A stretch of 37,991 nucleotides of DNA. Source: Thermoplasmata archaeon. Its GTDB lineage: Archaea; Thermoplasmatota; E2; DHVEG-1. Made by a program: the position numbers and the translations under genes. Numbering within the stretch: the stretch's first letter is position 1; every line of letters starts with the position of its first letter. The notes beneath the pieces were generated by a model. That model ran no database searches and had not been told where the DNA came from. It saw nothing but the letters and a program-made list of their open reading frames with translations. The stretch covers positions 1-37,991 of the forward strand of contig JAHWGK010000027.1 of NCBI GenBank assembly GCA_020054495.1, read 5' to 3'. This document shows positions 22,702 to 31,630 of the stretch, one piece after another.

Positions 22702-24084
22702 ATGACTAAATTATTTGGTACAAATGGTATAAGAGGCGTTGTTAACGAGGATATGAATTGTAATCTCGCGCTTGGCATTGGTATGGCCTGGGGTACAAAT
22801 CTTAAAAAGACTATTGATAGACCAAAGGTCGCAATTGGAACTGATGCCAGACTTTCGAATCATATGCTTAAAAACGCAATTTCTGCTGGACTTATTGCTA
22901 CTGGTTGTGATGTTGTTGATGTTGGGCTTGTTCCAACGCCTACTCTTCAATACGCAGTTAAAGAAAAAAACTTTGATTCAGGTGTTATAATCACTGCGTC
23001 ACATAATCCACCTCAGTTTAATGGTATCAAAGGGGTAGCAAGTGATGGAACAGAGTTTTCAAAAGATGTTGAAGAAGAAATAGAAAAAATCTATTTTGAA
23101 GAAAGCTTTTCGCTTGCTGATTGGAAGGATGTTGGAAATCTCTCAATTTGGGATGGTGCTATTGATCTCTACCTCGATGGGATTCTAAATGCTGTGGATG
23201 TTGATTTGATAAAAGAAAAACAGTTTCATGTTGTTCTTGATTGTGGAAATGGTGCCGGAAGTTTGGTTGCACCGATTCTTCTTAAAAAACTAGGGTGTAA
23301 AATTACAGAGCTATATTGCGAACTAGATGGAACATTCCCAGGGCATAATTCAGAGCCTCTTCCAGAAAATCTTGGCGATTTGATTAAAAAAGTTCCTGAA
23401 ATGAAAGCTGATCTTGGTGTAGCACAAGATGGCGATGCAGATCGTGCAATATTTATTGATGAAAAGGGTAAATATATTTGGGGTGATAAAACTCTAGCAC
23501 TTGGTGCAAAATATGCAACAATAGAAAATGGTGGAATAGCAGTTACTCCAGTTACAACCTCTAGTTGTTTTGATGATGTAGTAAAAGAAAATAATGGTAA
23601 GGTGATTCATACTGCAGTTGGTTCACCAATTGTTGCACGTGTCATGATAGAAAAAAACTCTGTTTTTGGAGGAGAGGAAAATGGTGGTCTTATCTTTCCT
23701 GAAATGCAATATTGTCGTGACTCAGCAATGTCAATTGCAAAAATTTTAGAAATCATGGCAAAGGAAAACAAAAAATTGTCAGAGCTAATAGATGAGATAC
23801 CAAACTATGAGGTATTTAAAATAAAAATGCTTTGCCCACATGACAAGAAAGAATTAGTAATGAAGACTATAGCAGAACAAACAAAAGATGACAACAGTGT
23901 TATAGAAGTAGACGAGACTGATGGTGTTAAGCTTTATGTTAAGGGTGGATGGGTGCTTATGAGACCATCTGGAACAGAACCGATATTCAGAGTATACTCT
24001 GAATCAAAAGATAAAAATAGAGCAGAAGAACTTGCATTGAAATATAAAAAATTGGCCGAGGACATAATTAAAAACCTTAGTTAA
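22702..24084 (+). CDS. glmM: Phosphohexomutase (phosphoglucosamine/phosphomannomutase family)
   Basis: A 460-residue alpha-D-phosphohexomutase. The catalytic phosphoserine Ser100 lies in TASHNPP, the metal loop DGDAD at 243-247, the sugar-specificity loop GGEENGG near 323, and the phosphate loop RPSGTEP near 425. It converts hexose-6-phosphate to hexose-1-phosphate. Archaeal members are called GlmM or ManB, and sequence alone does not settle glucosamine versus mannose. It pairs with the upstream nucleotidyltransferase (81-base gap). Its stop overlaps by four bases the stop of the convergent ATPase gene. Confidence 0.88.
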   Translation: MTKLFGTNGIRGVVNEDMNCNLALGIGMAWGTNLKKTIDRPKVAIGTDARLSNHMLKNAISAGLIATGCDVVDVGLVPTPTLQYAVKEKNFDSGVIITASHNPPQFNGIKGVASDGTEFSKDVEEEIEKIYFEESFSLADWKDVGNLSIWDGAIDLYLDGILNAVDVDLIKEKQFHVVLDCGNGAGSLVAPILLKKLGCKITELYCELDGTFPGHNSEPLPENLGDLIKKVPEMKADLGVAQDGDADRAIFIDEKGKYIWGDKTLALGAKYATIENGGIAVTPVTTSSCFDDVVKENNGKVIHTAVGSPIVARVMIEKNSVFGGEENGGLIFPEMQYCRDSAMSIAKILEIMAKENKKLSELIDEIPNYEVFKIKMLCPHDKKELVMKTIAEQTKDDNSVIEVDETDGVKLYVKGGWVLMRPSGTEPIFRVYSESKDKNRAEELALKYKKLAEDIIKNLS

Positions 24085-24815
24085 ATAGTTGATTTTAACA
24101 TTGGTGCCAATTCAATTCCATTTTCAGAGGACATATCGAGAACATGTTTTGATCGGCCATGGGCTGTACCCCGCATTTTTACTACCTGAAGTGTCCGTAT
24201 CAGATCTCCTTTTCGTTCAATATCTCCTAGAAATAAAATTCCATCTGCAATAAACTCTTCTATTTCATATATAGAATATTGAAAAGTTCTTGGAGGAATT
24301 TCTGAAGTTAAAAAAGTTGTACACATCATAGCGGTAAGAGACGACCCAAGCTTAAAAATAAAATCTCTAATCATCTCTTGAGTTTGCAATCTGTAACATA
24401 ATGATGTTATTGAATCAATTACCAAACGTTTAGCGTCAAGTTCCTTTGCAATATCTCTAATCACTTCAAAAAGAATGTTAGCTTCCTCAAGATTATATCT
24501 TTCAGGGCTCAAACCTAGACGATCACTAATGCTCCATATATCAATAATGCTGAGTTCACCTGATTTTATAAGCCTTTCATCAAAGAAATCATAATTGCTC
24601 AGATACTTCTTCAATTTAGATACTGTCTCAGTTGCAGTAAAAAACACTCCGTTTTCACCAAGTTTAATTCCATTGATTAAAAATTGCATACTTAAAGTAG
24701 TTTTACCTACTCCACTCCCGCCAGCTATAAGAACAGTGCTTCCAAGTGGGATTCCGCCGTTAAGCTCTTTATCTATTACTTCAATTCCTGTTTCACATCG
24801 AGGTCTTTTGACCAT
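24081..24815 (-). CDS. KaiC/RadA-like RecA-superfamily ATPase (244 aa)
   Basis: A single RecA-fold domain. Walker A is AGGSGVGKTT (31-40), the Walker B-like RLVIDSITSL is at 130-139, with the conserved start TGIEVIDKELNGGIP and an ATETVSKLKKYL segment (the catalytic-Glu region of KaiC-like ATPases). Archaea carry many such single-domain KaiC/GvpD-like proteins; roles proposed include signalling and gene regulation, and this one cannot be assigned. GGGAGAGA lies before the ATG. The gene is convergent with the phosphohexomutase gene. Confidence 0.85.
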   Translation of the reverse strand: MVKRPRCETGIEVIDKELNGGIPLGSTVLIAGGSGVGKTTLSMQFLINGIKLGENGVFFTATETVSKLKKYLSNYDFFDERLIKSGELSIIDIWSISDRLGLSPERYNLEEANILFEVIRDIAKELDAKRLVIDSITSLCYRLQTQEMIRDFIFKLGSSLTAMMCTTFLTSEIPPRTFQYSIYEIEEFIADGILFLGDIERKGDLIRTLQVVKMRGTAHGRSKHVLDMSSENGIELAPMLKSTI

Positions 24816-24950
24816 GATTTCTCTCCCACTTACCTAAATATGAAATAGCGCATCTATATAAAATCATTTTTCTTTCCGTGGTGTAAAAGAAATACATTAA
24901 TAATACTTGTTTGATTAGTGGGATAAAAAACCATCTAATAGAGGAATATA

Positions 24951-25370
24951 ATGACAAAGGAAGAAGAGTTAGCCAAATACATGGCGCTTATCGAACAATA
25001 CAAAGAGCAGATAAATTCACTTGAGATGCAATCTCAATATTTACAAGCTGCAATTGCTGATTATAATAAAGCAAAAATAACATTAGAGCAATTAAATAAT
25101 GCAGATACAGGGTCTGAGATATTGCTTCCAATTGGTGGAAGTACTTTTATTGATACTACTGCAAAAAATACATCTAAAGTACTTTTTGATATTGGAGGCG
25201 GCATAGTAATTGAAAAAACATCAGAAGATGCAATTAAGAAAATTGACTGCAGGATAGAAGACTTGCAAAAAACTCAAGAAAAACTATTAACAATGATGCA
25301 AAATTTGCAAAATGAGGCAACTGAAGTTTCTTCAAAGGCTCAAAAATTTTACGAAGAACAACAAAAATAA
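24951..25370 (+). CDS. pfdA: Prefoldin alpha subunit
   Basis: A 139-residue protein with the prefoldin layout: an N-terminal coiled coil (residues 1-50), the central beta-hairpin region (LLPIGGSTFID, then VLFDIGGGIVIEKT), and a C-terminal coiled coil (100-139). Two alpha and four beta subunits form the jellyfish-shaped chaperone that passes unfolded proteins to the thermosome. The gene is 15 bases upstream of ftsY on the same strand, a linkage common in Euryarchaeota. Confidence 0.93.
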   Translation: MTKEEELAKYMALIEQYKEQINSLEMQSQYLQAAIADYNKAKITLEQLNNADTGSEILLPIGGSTFIDTTAKNTSKVLFDIGGGIVIEKTSEDAIKKIDCRIEDLQKTQEKLLTMMQNLQNEATEVSSKAQKFYEEQQK

Positions 25371-25385
25371 TTTTAGGAATAGAAT

Positions 25386-26756
25386 ATGTTTAAATTTTTA
25401 AGAAAGAAACTGAAAAAATTTGAAAATCAACTTGAAGCTGAGTTAGATGCAGAGTTAGAAAAAGAAATAAAATCAGAACCGGTAGAACCTAAACCAGAAC
25501 CGGCACCACCAACTCCTCCAGCTGAAGAAAGACCAATAGAAAAGAAAAAAATCATTGAGAAACCTGTAGAAAAACCAAAAGAGTTACCAAAACCAGTTGA
25601 AAAACCTCCTAAAAAGAAAATTCCTGAAATCAAAGTAGAAAAGCCAAAAGAAGTAAAGAAACCTGTTGAACCAATAAAGAAAGAAATTCCTGTAGAAAAA
25701 CCAATAAAACCCATCGATGAAAAAATTGATAAACTTATTAAAAAAGTTGAAAAACCTGAAGAAAAAGAGAGAAAAAAAAGGATAGAACAAGACAAACAAA
25801 AAAGAGAAGAAGAAATCGATAAACAAATCGAAAAAACTATTGAAACAGAATTAGAACATACCCTTCGAGCAAAAAGAAGTATAGAAGAAGTTGTAAAAGT
25901 AGAAAAAAAACCATCTCGTGGAATAAATGAGGAGAAACTTGATGATCTGTTATGGGATCTTGAAGTTGGTCTTCTTGAGTCTGATGTAGCTTATTCTGTT
26001 ATTGAGTCAATAAAAAAGGATATAAAAGAGGAACTTAGACATGTGTCATTTGAACGAGGGAAAATCAGTGAGCTTGTTGAAAATGTACTTAAAAATGCTA
26101 TCACTCATGTTTTGAAATCAAATGAATTAGATTTTAATGATTTTATTGAGAAAAATAAGAAACCTGTTGTGATAATGTTTGTAGGTGTCAATGGTAGTGG
26201 TAAGACTCTGACTATTGCAAAGATTGCAACCTTACTTAAGAAACATGGGAAGTCAAGTGTGATGGCTGCGGGTGATACCTTTCGTGCCGGTGCTATTGAA
26301 CAGCTGAGTATACATGCAGATACGATCGGTGTAAAAATCATCAAACATAGCTCTGGTGCCGATCCAGCTGCTGTAGCTTATGACGCAATTGATCATGCTA
26401 AAGCAAAACATAAGGATGTTGTTTTGCTTGATACCGCTGGTAGAATTCAAACTAATATCAATCTTATGGATGAAATGGCTAAGATTAAACGTGTGGCAAA
26501 ACCAGATTTGATTATTTTTGTTGGTGATGCTTTATCAGGTAATGATGTCGTGGAACAAGCAAAGCGTTTTAATGAGGTTGTTGGAATTGATGGAGTCATA
26601 TTAACAAAAGTTGATACAGACGCAAAAGGTGGTAGTGCATTATCTGTTGCTTATACTATTGGAAAACCTTTGCTGTTTGTTGGTACCGGCCAGGGTTATG
26701 AGGATCAGATTACTTTTGAACCAGAGTGGATGATAGGAAATATTTTTGGAAAGTAA
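25386..26756 (+). CDS. ftsY: Signal recognition particle receptor FtsY
   Basis: A 456-residue SRP-family GTPase. Residues 20-160 form a Lys/Pro/Glu-rich low-complexity region (repeated VEKPKE-like units), longer than in many archaeal FtsY, where the acidic/basic region mediates membrane association. The NG domain follows: GVNGSGKT (267-274), the DTFRAGAIEQL insertion-box region, DTAGR near 349, and TKVD near 407. It docks ribosome-SRP complexes at the membrane. Likely co-transcribed with pfdA. Confidence 0.95.
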   Translation: MFKFLRKKLKKFENQLEAELDAELEKEIKSEPVEPKPEPAPPTPPAEERPIEKKKIIEKPVEKPKELPKPVEKPPKKKIPEIKVEKPKEVKKPVEPIKKEIPVEKPIKPIDEKIDKLIKKVEKPEEKERKKRIEQDKQKREEEIDKQIEKTIETELEHTLRAKRSIEEVVKVEKKPSRGINEEKLDDLLWDLEVGLLESDVAYSVIESIKKDIKEELRHVSFERGKISELVENVLKNAITHVLKSNELDFNDFIEKNKKPVVIMFVGVNGSGKTLTIAKIATLLKKHGKSSVMAAGDTFRAGAIEQLSIHADTIGVKIIKHSSGADPAAVAYDAIDHAKAKHKDVVLLDTAGRIQTNINLMDEMAKIKRVAKPDLIIFVGDALSGNDVVEQAKRFNEVVGIDGVILTKVDTDAKGGSALSVAYTIGKPLLFVGTGQGYEDQITFEPEWMIGNIFGK

Positions 26757-26902
26757 AATAAAGAAATTTTCTGGGCCAATTTTTTACATAAAAATTCGAC
26801 TAATCATATTTTGGGTAATTACTGTAAAGATAGTGGGTAAGGTTTGTACAACAACCCCTTTTAAAGGTGAGATATAAAACAAGATTTGAGGACTGATAGA
26901 AA

Positions 26903-27025
26903 ATGATGATCGTAGGTCAAATTTCATCCCCTGAAGAAGCAAAAGAAATGGAATTTATTGCAAAAATGCTTGTTGTTGGAAACAGAGCAAGAATACTTGC
27001 AGAAAAAATAAAAAAAGAGATGTAA
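26903..27025 (+). CDS. Small protein, unknown (40 aa)
   Basis: Frame MMIVGQISSPEEAKEM…KIKKEM with a GAGGAC ribosome-like site about nine bases upstream and a TATA-like GATATAAAAC at 26871-26880. It is predicted to be one or two helices with a basic end. Composition is protein-like, but the length is too short for certainty. It is followed in the same frame, after TAA and one codon, by the 28-codon frame at 27029. Confidence 0.4.
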   Translation: MMIVGQISSPEEAKEMEFIAKMLVVGNRARILAEKIKKEM

Positions 27026-27028
27026 AAC

Positions 27029-27115
27029 ATGAAAAAAGCAAAAAAAGAAAAAGTGGATTTAAAAAATAAAAAAACAATTCCAAGTGAAATACCAATAATT
27101 TGGGTCAATATCTAG
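27029..27115 (+). CDS. Very small basic protein, uncertain (28 aa)
   Basis: Frame MKKAKKEKVDLKNKK…IPIIWVNI, in the same frame as the preceding 40-codon frame and three bases after its stop. It could be translated by re-initiation or stop-codon read-through, or not at all. There is no ribosome site of its own apart from GAGATG within the end of the upstream frame. Confidence 0.25.
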   Translation: MKKAKKEKVDLKNKKTIPSEIPIIWVNI

Positions 27116-27127
27116 TTTAAATTATTT

Positions 27128-27550
27128 TTAATCATTCCATATAGGGTCTTCCCAAGGCTCATCATATCTTTTTGAAAAAGCTGGTATTACTTTAGATAAA
27201 TCTGTAACCGTGATAATTCCCATTATTTTATTATTTTTTACAACTGGTAGTTTCTTGATTTTATGCTTTAACATAATATCTGCTGCTTTTTCTACTCTAT
27301 CCAATGCATGAATTGTTTTAATATCCGAAGACATTATCTCAGACACTCTCGTATTTTCAGGATCCTTATGCATGCATATTGCTCTTTCAATGAAGTCTCG
27401 TTCTGTTACAATTCCAACGCAATCCCCCTCATTATCTACAACAAGTAAACAACCTACTTTTTTATCTCTATATTTTATACATGCATTAAAAACTGTATCA
27501 TTTGCTTTTATTGAAATTACATTTTTAACCATTATTTCTTTAACTATCAT
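27128..27550 (-). CDS. CBS-domain pair protein (140 aa)
   Basis: Two tandem CBS motifs. The first (about 1-65) contains VGCLLVVDNEGDCVGIVTERD; the second (about 70-125) contains KLPVVKNNKIMGIITVTDLSK. Such Bateman modules bind adenosine nucleotides and usually regulate another protein. This one has no fused effector domain. The GIVTERD and GIITVTDL segments carry the Thr/Asp positions that contact ribose in the family. Convergent with the small frames at 26.9-27.1 kb. Confidence 0.9.
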   Translation of the reverse strand: MIVKEIMVKNVISIKANDTVFNACIKYRDKKVGCLLVVDNEGDCVGIVTERDFIERAICMHKDPENTRVSEIMSSDIKTIHALDRVEKAADIMLKHKIKKLPVVKNNKIMGIITVTDLSKVIPAFSKRYDEPWEDPIWND

Positions 27551-27650
27551 CTTTTTATCAAGTCTCTAGTTATTTTTTTAGGCGTATATCCGACAATACT
27601 ATATGTTTTATCCGTTATATTCTTATCTCAGTTTTACATAGCATACAAAT

Positions 27651-28163
27651 GTGAAAATCAAATCAAGAAATGAAATTTTAAACGATGTTATCAAAGATGG
27701 GGAAAAATATCCTGAAAACTGGAAAGCAGTTTTTGGAAAGGATAACAAGAGTTTTTCAAATGACTATTACATCTTCAATCCAAACACAGGGATATATTTT
27801 TTAAAAGAATATCAAAAAAATCCTTTTGAAATAAAAGGAGTCGGAGGAAAAATTGCAAGACAGGTCGATGAGGATATAGAAGCAAAAGTATCAAAATATG
27901 CTGGTGATTTTGGAATAATCCAAGGAGATTATCGTAAAGTATTAAAGAATTTGGAAAAAGGTGTGAAACCTCAAAAAATATTGGACGCGGCAATTAAAGG
28001 AAAAAAAGATCTAGGCATTAGTTTGCCAGTTAGAGGCCATGCATCTTCATCTAAAGATGTTTTTGATGACATTCATAATACTCTTTCTACAAAACAGAAA
28101 AAACTAGATTTAAAATTTGAAAAAATGGCAACAGAAGATGGGCTCTATAGCTCTTATGACTAG
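27651..28163 (+). CDS. Conserved-looking hypothetical protein (170 aa)
   Basis: Starts at GTG; the overlapping ATG at 27649 leads straight to a stop. A soluble, lysine-rich alpha/beta protein with segments NPNTGIYFLKEYQKNPFEIKG… and LPVRGHASSS; no cysteine or membrane segment. I do not recognise a family. It ends four bases before the convergent TrpRS stop. With no clear ribosome site, the message may be leaderless. Confidence 0.6.
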   Translation: MKIKSRNEILNDVIKDGEKYPENWKAVFGKDNKSFSNDYYIFNPNTGIYFLKEYQKNPFEIKGVGGKIARQVDEDIEAKVSKYAGDFGIIQGDYRKVLKNLEKGVKPQKILDAAIKGKKDLGISLPVRGHASSSKDVFDDIHNTLSTKQKKLDLKFEKMATEDGLYSSYD

Positions 28164-28167
28164 ATAA

Positions 28168-29484
28168 TTATGATAGGTATTGTTTTATTTTACCTGTGGC
28201 ATTTTTTCTTTTTTCTTGTATGTCTGTAAGAAGTTTTTCTATAAGCTCTGAGGCATATTTTTTACACTGACCACACATTTTTTCGCCTTTTTTACAGGAT
28301 GTGTAGATATCTTGTAGTTCTTTATCATCTTCTATTAAGTGATACAGAAAAAGTTCGTAAACAACACATTCATCTGGTTTTCCACCATATTTTTTTTGTT
28401 CTTCAAGAGTTACCGCACCTCCTGTTTTTGAAGTCATTATTTTCTTTGTAGCATCTTTTGGAGAATCTGTGAGAAAAATTGCGCTTTCTGGTTTTGAAGA
28501 TGACATTTTTTCACCTGTAAGCCCAGTAATAAATCTATGAAATGTAGCTGATGGCTGGAAGAAACCATATCCTCCAAGTTTTGTTTCTGTTCTTGCCAAT
28601 TTTTCGTCTATTTTTTGGATATCTTCTTCTACTGCGTCTTCTATATAAATTGCTTTGTAATCTGTGATTCGTTTTAATTTGTTAAAACTAAGAGAATTTA
28701 GGATTTTTTCTGCGTTATCAAGTAACTTACTAACGTTTTCATCAATTTTTACAAAAACTCCTATTTTGTTATCCTTAGTCACAATCACATTGTAAAGCCG
28801 ATGGGCTTGAGCGACATCTCTACTAAGTCTAATATGGGGATCCTGATCAACTCCTACCGGAACCAGTGTAGGTCTGTTTCCGCCATATTTTTCGAGTTGA
28901 ACATGAAGGATATCTCCAGTTTGAATTAATGGTGAAAAAACATGTGCCATATTGCATGAGCCATCAAATCCATATGTAGCCTGCATTTGTGACCAGTTAA
29001 TTTTTTTACCGAGAATATATGCAAGATCCTTTACATCCTCATTTTTAGATTGGAAATAAATCCGACATTTTTCTGGTTTTAAACCCAGTGCAATATAGCT
29101 TGGAATGTACTCGTTTAATGCAAAATCTTTTGTTTGTTCTAAAGTGTAGCCTCTGGTTGCAAAGGCTTCAATATCTGCAACAGCTATGTTTATGTCTGCT
29201 CCTATACTTTGATAGTAGATTACCTCATCAATAACCATTTTATGGCCTAGATGCATTTTACCAGAGGGCATTAATCCCGTTAGTATTGCCCATGGTTTCT
29301 TTTTAGTAACCGAATCTTGTATGAGTTGAAAGCCTCTATGTCCAAATATTACACCTCTTCTAAGGAGTTTATGAGGATGTGGTAGATTTTTCCAGGACTC
29401 ATCTGAAAAATCTTCTATCCCAAATTCATCACGAAGTCTTGAATAATCTTGATATGTTGTTGAGCTCCATGGGTCTATCTTCAT
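28168..29484 (-). CDS. trpS: Tryptophanyl-tRNA synthetase
   Basis: A class I synthetase of 438 residues when started at MKIDPWSSTTYQDY, which matches the usual archaeal/eukaryotic TrpRS beginning; an upstream ATG at 29514 would add ten hydrophobic residues and is less likely. The HIGH-type motif is PSGKMHLGH, the KMSKS motif is KMSSS, and the archaeal-type C-terminal region holds CGQC. It charges tRNA-Trp. The next RNA gene upstream on the same strand is tRNA-Ser. Confidence 0.95.
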   Translation of the reverse strand: MKIDPWSSTTYQDYSRLRDEFGIEDFSDESWKNLPHPHKLLRRGVIFGHRGFQLIQDSVTKKKPWAILTGLMPSGKMHLGHKMVIDEVIYYQSIGADINIAVADIEAFATRGYTLEQTKDFALNEYIPSYIALGLKPEKCRIYFQSKNEDVKDLAYILGKKINWSQMQATYGFDGSCNMAHVFSPLIQTGDILHVQLEKYGGNRPTLVPVGVDQDPHIRLSRDVAQAHRLYNVIVTKDNKIGVFVKIDENVSKLLDNAEKILNSLSFNKLKRITDYKAIYIEDAVEEDIQKIDEKLARTETKLGGYGFFQPSATFHRFITGLTGEKMSSSKPESAIFLTDSPKDATKKIMTSKTGGAVTLEEQKKYGGKPDECVVYELFLYHLIEDDKELQDIYTSCKKGEKMCGQCKKYASELIEKLLTDIQEKRKNATGKIKQYLS

Positions 29485-29560
29485 TGTAATCAAGTATCGT
29501 AAAACAAGCAGCATTTCAAAAACTTACCGTTCTTTTCATCAAATGACGGTTATTTTTTTA

Positions 29561-29648
29561 CGCTGAGGGGGAGATTCGAACTCCCGCTCCCCAGATGGAG
29601 AACCGGCTCTCAAGGCCGGCGCGTTAGGCCGAACTTTGCTACCTCAGC
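29561..29648 (-). tRNA. tRNA-Ser (anticodon TGA)
   Basis: An 88-base cloverleaf. Acceptor GCTGAGG pairs with CCTCAGC, with discriminator G; anticodon stem CCGGC/GCCGG with loop CTTGAGA gives TGA; there is a long variable arm as expected for serine, and the T-arm is GGGAGTTCGAATCTCCC with a mismatch. CCA is not encoded. Confidence 0.93.
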
Positions 29649-29704
29649 AGGATTAGGGTTTAGACTGTAAAAGCAAAACAAGATAAAAAGAGTTTTTGAT
29701 ATTT

Positions 29705-30016
29705 TTATGATCTTAAAACAATTTCAATATTTACTCCATCCGGAACTTGAATCCTCATAAGCTGACGGAGTGCTCTATCACTAGCGTCAAGATCAATAAG
29801 TCTTTTATGTATTCTCATCTCCCAACGATCCCATGTTTCTGTACCCTCACCATCAGGAGATTTTCTACAAGGGACCTTAAGATGTTTGGTAGGAAGCGGT
29901 ATTGGACCACTCATGTCAACACCAGTTCTTTCAGCAATCATTCTAATTTGGTTACAAACCTCATCGAGTTTGTATGCATCAGTGCTTACCAACGATATCC
30001 GTGCTTTTTGCGCCAT
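29705..30016 (-). CDS. rps10: Ribosomal protein uS10
   Basis: A 103-residue protein starting MAQKARISL, with the typical [14 protein letters not shown] segment and ending [13 protein letters not shown] 15 bases upstream is in frame, but GGAG sits at a proper distance from the ATG and the length then equals the archaeal norm. It lies just downstream of EF-1A on the same strand, the conserved archaeal tuf-rps10 pair. Confidence 0.95.
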   Translation of the reverse strand: MAQKARISLVSTDAYKLDEVCNQIRMIAERTGVDMSGPIPLPTKHLKVPCRKSPDGEGTETWDRWEMRIHKRLIDLDASDRALRQLMRIQVPDGVNIEIVLRS

Positions 30017-30074
30017 TTGGAGTTGCTCCAAAATTTTTCAATTAAGTTAAAATTAAAAGAAAAAAAGAGGAAGT

Positions 30075-31358
30075 CTATTTGGCCTCTTCTACATCTAAAC
30101 AAATACCTGCAGCAACAGTTTGCCCCATGTCACGAATGGCAAATCTTCCAAGCTGTGGAATTTTCTTGGATGATTCAATAACCATTGGACGTGTAGGAAT
30201 AATCTTAACAATTGCTGCATCACCTGTTTTTATGAAATCAGGGTTTTCTTCTTTAACTGCTCCTGTTTTCGGATCAAGTTTTTTCTGTATTTCTTCAAAT
30301 CTACATGCAACCTGTGCAGTATAACAATGGAAAACAGGTGTGTAACCCTTAGTAATAACCGATGGGTGATTTAGCACCATTATCTGAGCTATAAATGCTT
30401 TAGCAACAGTTGGTGGGTCAGTTGTTGGCCCTGCAACATCTCCTCTCCGGATTTCGTTTTTGGATACTCCTCTAAGGTTTACCCCAACGTTGTCACCAGG
30501 AATTGCTTGACTTAATTGTTCGTGGTGCATTTCAATGGTTTTTGCTTCACCAATGGCACCACCAGGTTTCATACTTGGTTTAAAGATAAGTTGCATACCA
30601 GGTTTCATAACCCCAGTTTCAATTTTTCCAACAGGAACTGTACCAACACCCTTGATTGTGTATACATCCTGAACTGGCCATCTAAGTGGCAAGTTAGTTG
30701 GTTTATCTTGTACGGTAAAGTTATCAATTGCCTTTAGAATTGTTTCTCCACTCCACCAGTCAAGTTTGCCTTTTTCTTTTACGTTGTCTCCTGCAAATGC
30801 CGAAACAGGAATATACTGGATTTGTTCATCTTTGTAACCAACGCTTTTTGCCAGTTTATCAACTTCAGCTTTAACAGCCTCAAATCTAGCTTTATCGTAT
30901 GGTGGTTTAGTGTCGTCAAGCTTGTTAATTGCAACAATCATCTGTTTAACTCCAAGAGTTCGTGCAAGAAACATATGCTCTTTCGTTTGAGCCATAATAC
31001 CATCTGGAGCTGCTACAACAAGAACTGCAGCGTCTGCTTGAGATGTTCCCGTAATCATATTTTTAACAAAGTCTCTGTGACCTGGAGCATCAATAATAGT
31101 GATATAGAATTTATCAGTATCAAATCGTTTGTGAGCTACATCAATTGTTACTCCTCTTTCTCGCTCTTCTTTTAAATTATCAAATATCCAGGCAAGAGCA
31201 AAACTTTCTTTTCCTTTTGCTTTTGCTTCTTCTTTATATTTATCGACCATGTGTTGTGGAAACTGTCCAGTTTGAAGCAATATTTGCCCAACTAATGTTG
31301 ATTTCCCGTGATCGACATGACCAATAATTACGAGATTCAAATGTGGTTTATCTGCCAT
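30075..31358 (-). CDS. tuf: Translation elongation factor 1-alpha
   Basis: A 427-residue GTPase. GHVDHGKST (13-21), the switch region [15 protein letters not shown] and NKLD are all present, followed by the two beta-barrel domains ending [20 protein letters not shown] precedes the ATG. It brings aminoacyl-tRNA to the ribosome. It heads a likely operon with rps10. Confidence 0.97.
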   Translation of the reverse strand: MADKPHLNLVIIGHVDHGKSTLVGQILLQTGQFPQHMVDKYKEEAKAKGKESFALAWIFDNLKEERERGVTIDVAHKRFDTDKFYITIIDAPGHRDFVKNMITGTSQADAAVLVVAAPDGIMAQTKEHMFLARTLGVKQMIVAINKLDDTKPPYDKARFEAVKAEVDKLAKSVGYKDEQIQYIPVSAFAGDNVKEKGKLDWWSGETILKAIDNFTVQDKPTNLPLRWPVQDVYTIKGVGTVPVGKIETGVMKPGMQLIFKPSMKPGGAIGEAKTIEMHHEQLSQAIPGDNVGVNLRGVSKNEIRRGDVAGPTTDPPTVAKAFIAQIMVLNHPSVITKGYTPVFHCYTAQVACRFEEIQKKLDPKTGAVKEENPDFIKTGDAAIVKIIPTRPMVIESSKKIPQLGRFAIRDMGQTVAAGICLDVEEAK

Positions 31359-31476
31359 AGTATTTTACCTCCTTTTAAGACAAATTCAACTTTGCCATAT
31401 AGGTTTTTTCATATATACAAGTTTTTAAAGTTTGATAGCGTATTATCTTCCTATTTATAAGGTTTATCCACAGCGC

Positions 31477-31511
31477 CCTCCCTTAAATTAAGTATTATTT
31501 GGCAAGGGAGG
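31477..31511. repeat. Hairpin-forming inverted repeat upstream of the stalk protein
   Basis: CCTCCCTT (31477-31484) and AAGGGAGG (31504-31511) pair perfectly over eight bases with a 19-base loop. It lies between the divergent EF-1A and stalk-protein genes, about where the plus-strand transcript should begin (TATA-like ATTTATAA at 31453-31460). It could sit in the 5' leader or be an operator. Confidence 0.45.
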
Positions 31512-31630
31512 TTGACCTAATAAATTATAATTATTCAGGGTGTAAGAATAAAATTTGTATAAAAAAAACAGAGTTTATAAACTATTACTTGTTTTTGAAA
31601 AAACATAGACGATTATGGGGGAAAAAAATA

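Noticed and set aside
25427-25826. Long reverse-strand frames opposite the ftsY N-terminal region
   Set aside because: They are Phe/Gly/Ser-rich mirror images of the Lys/Pro/Glu repeat in FtsY and have no start context.
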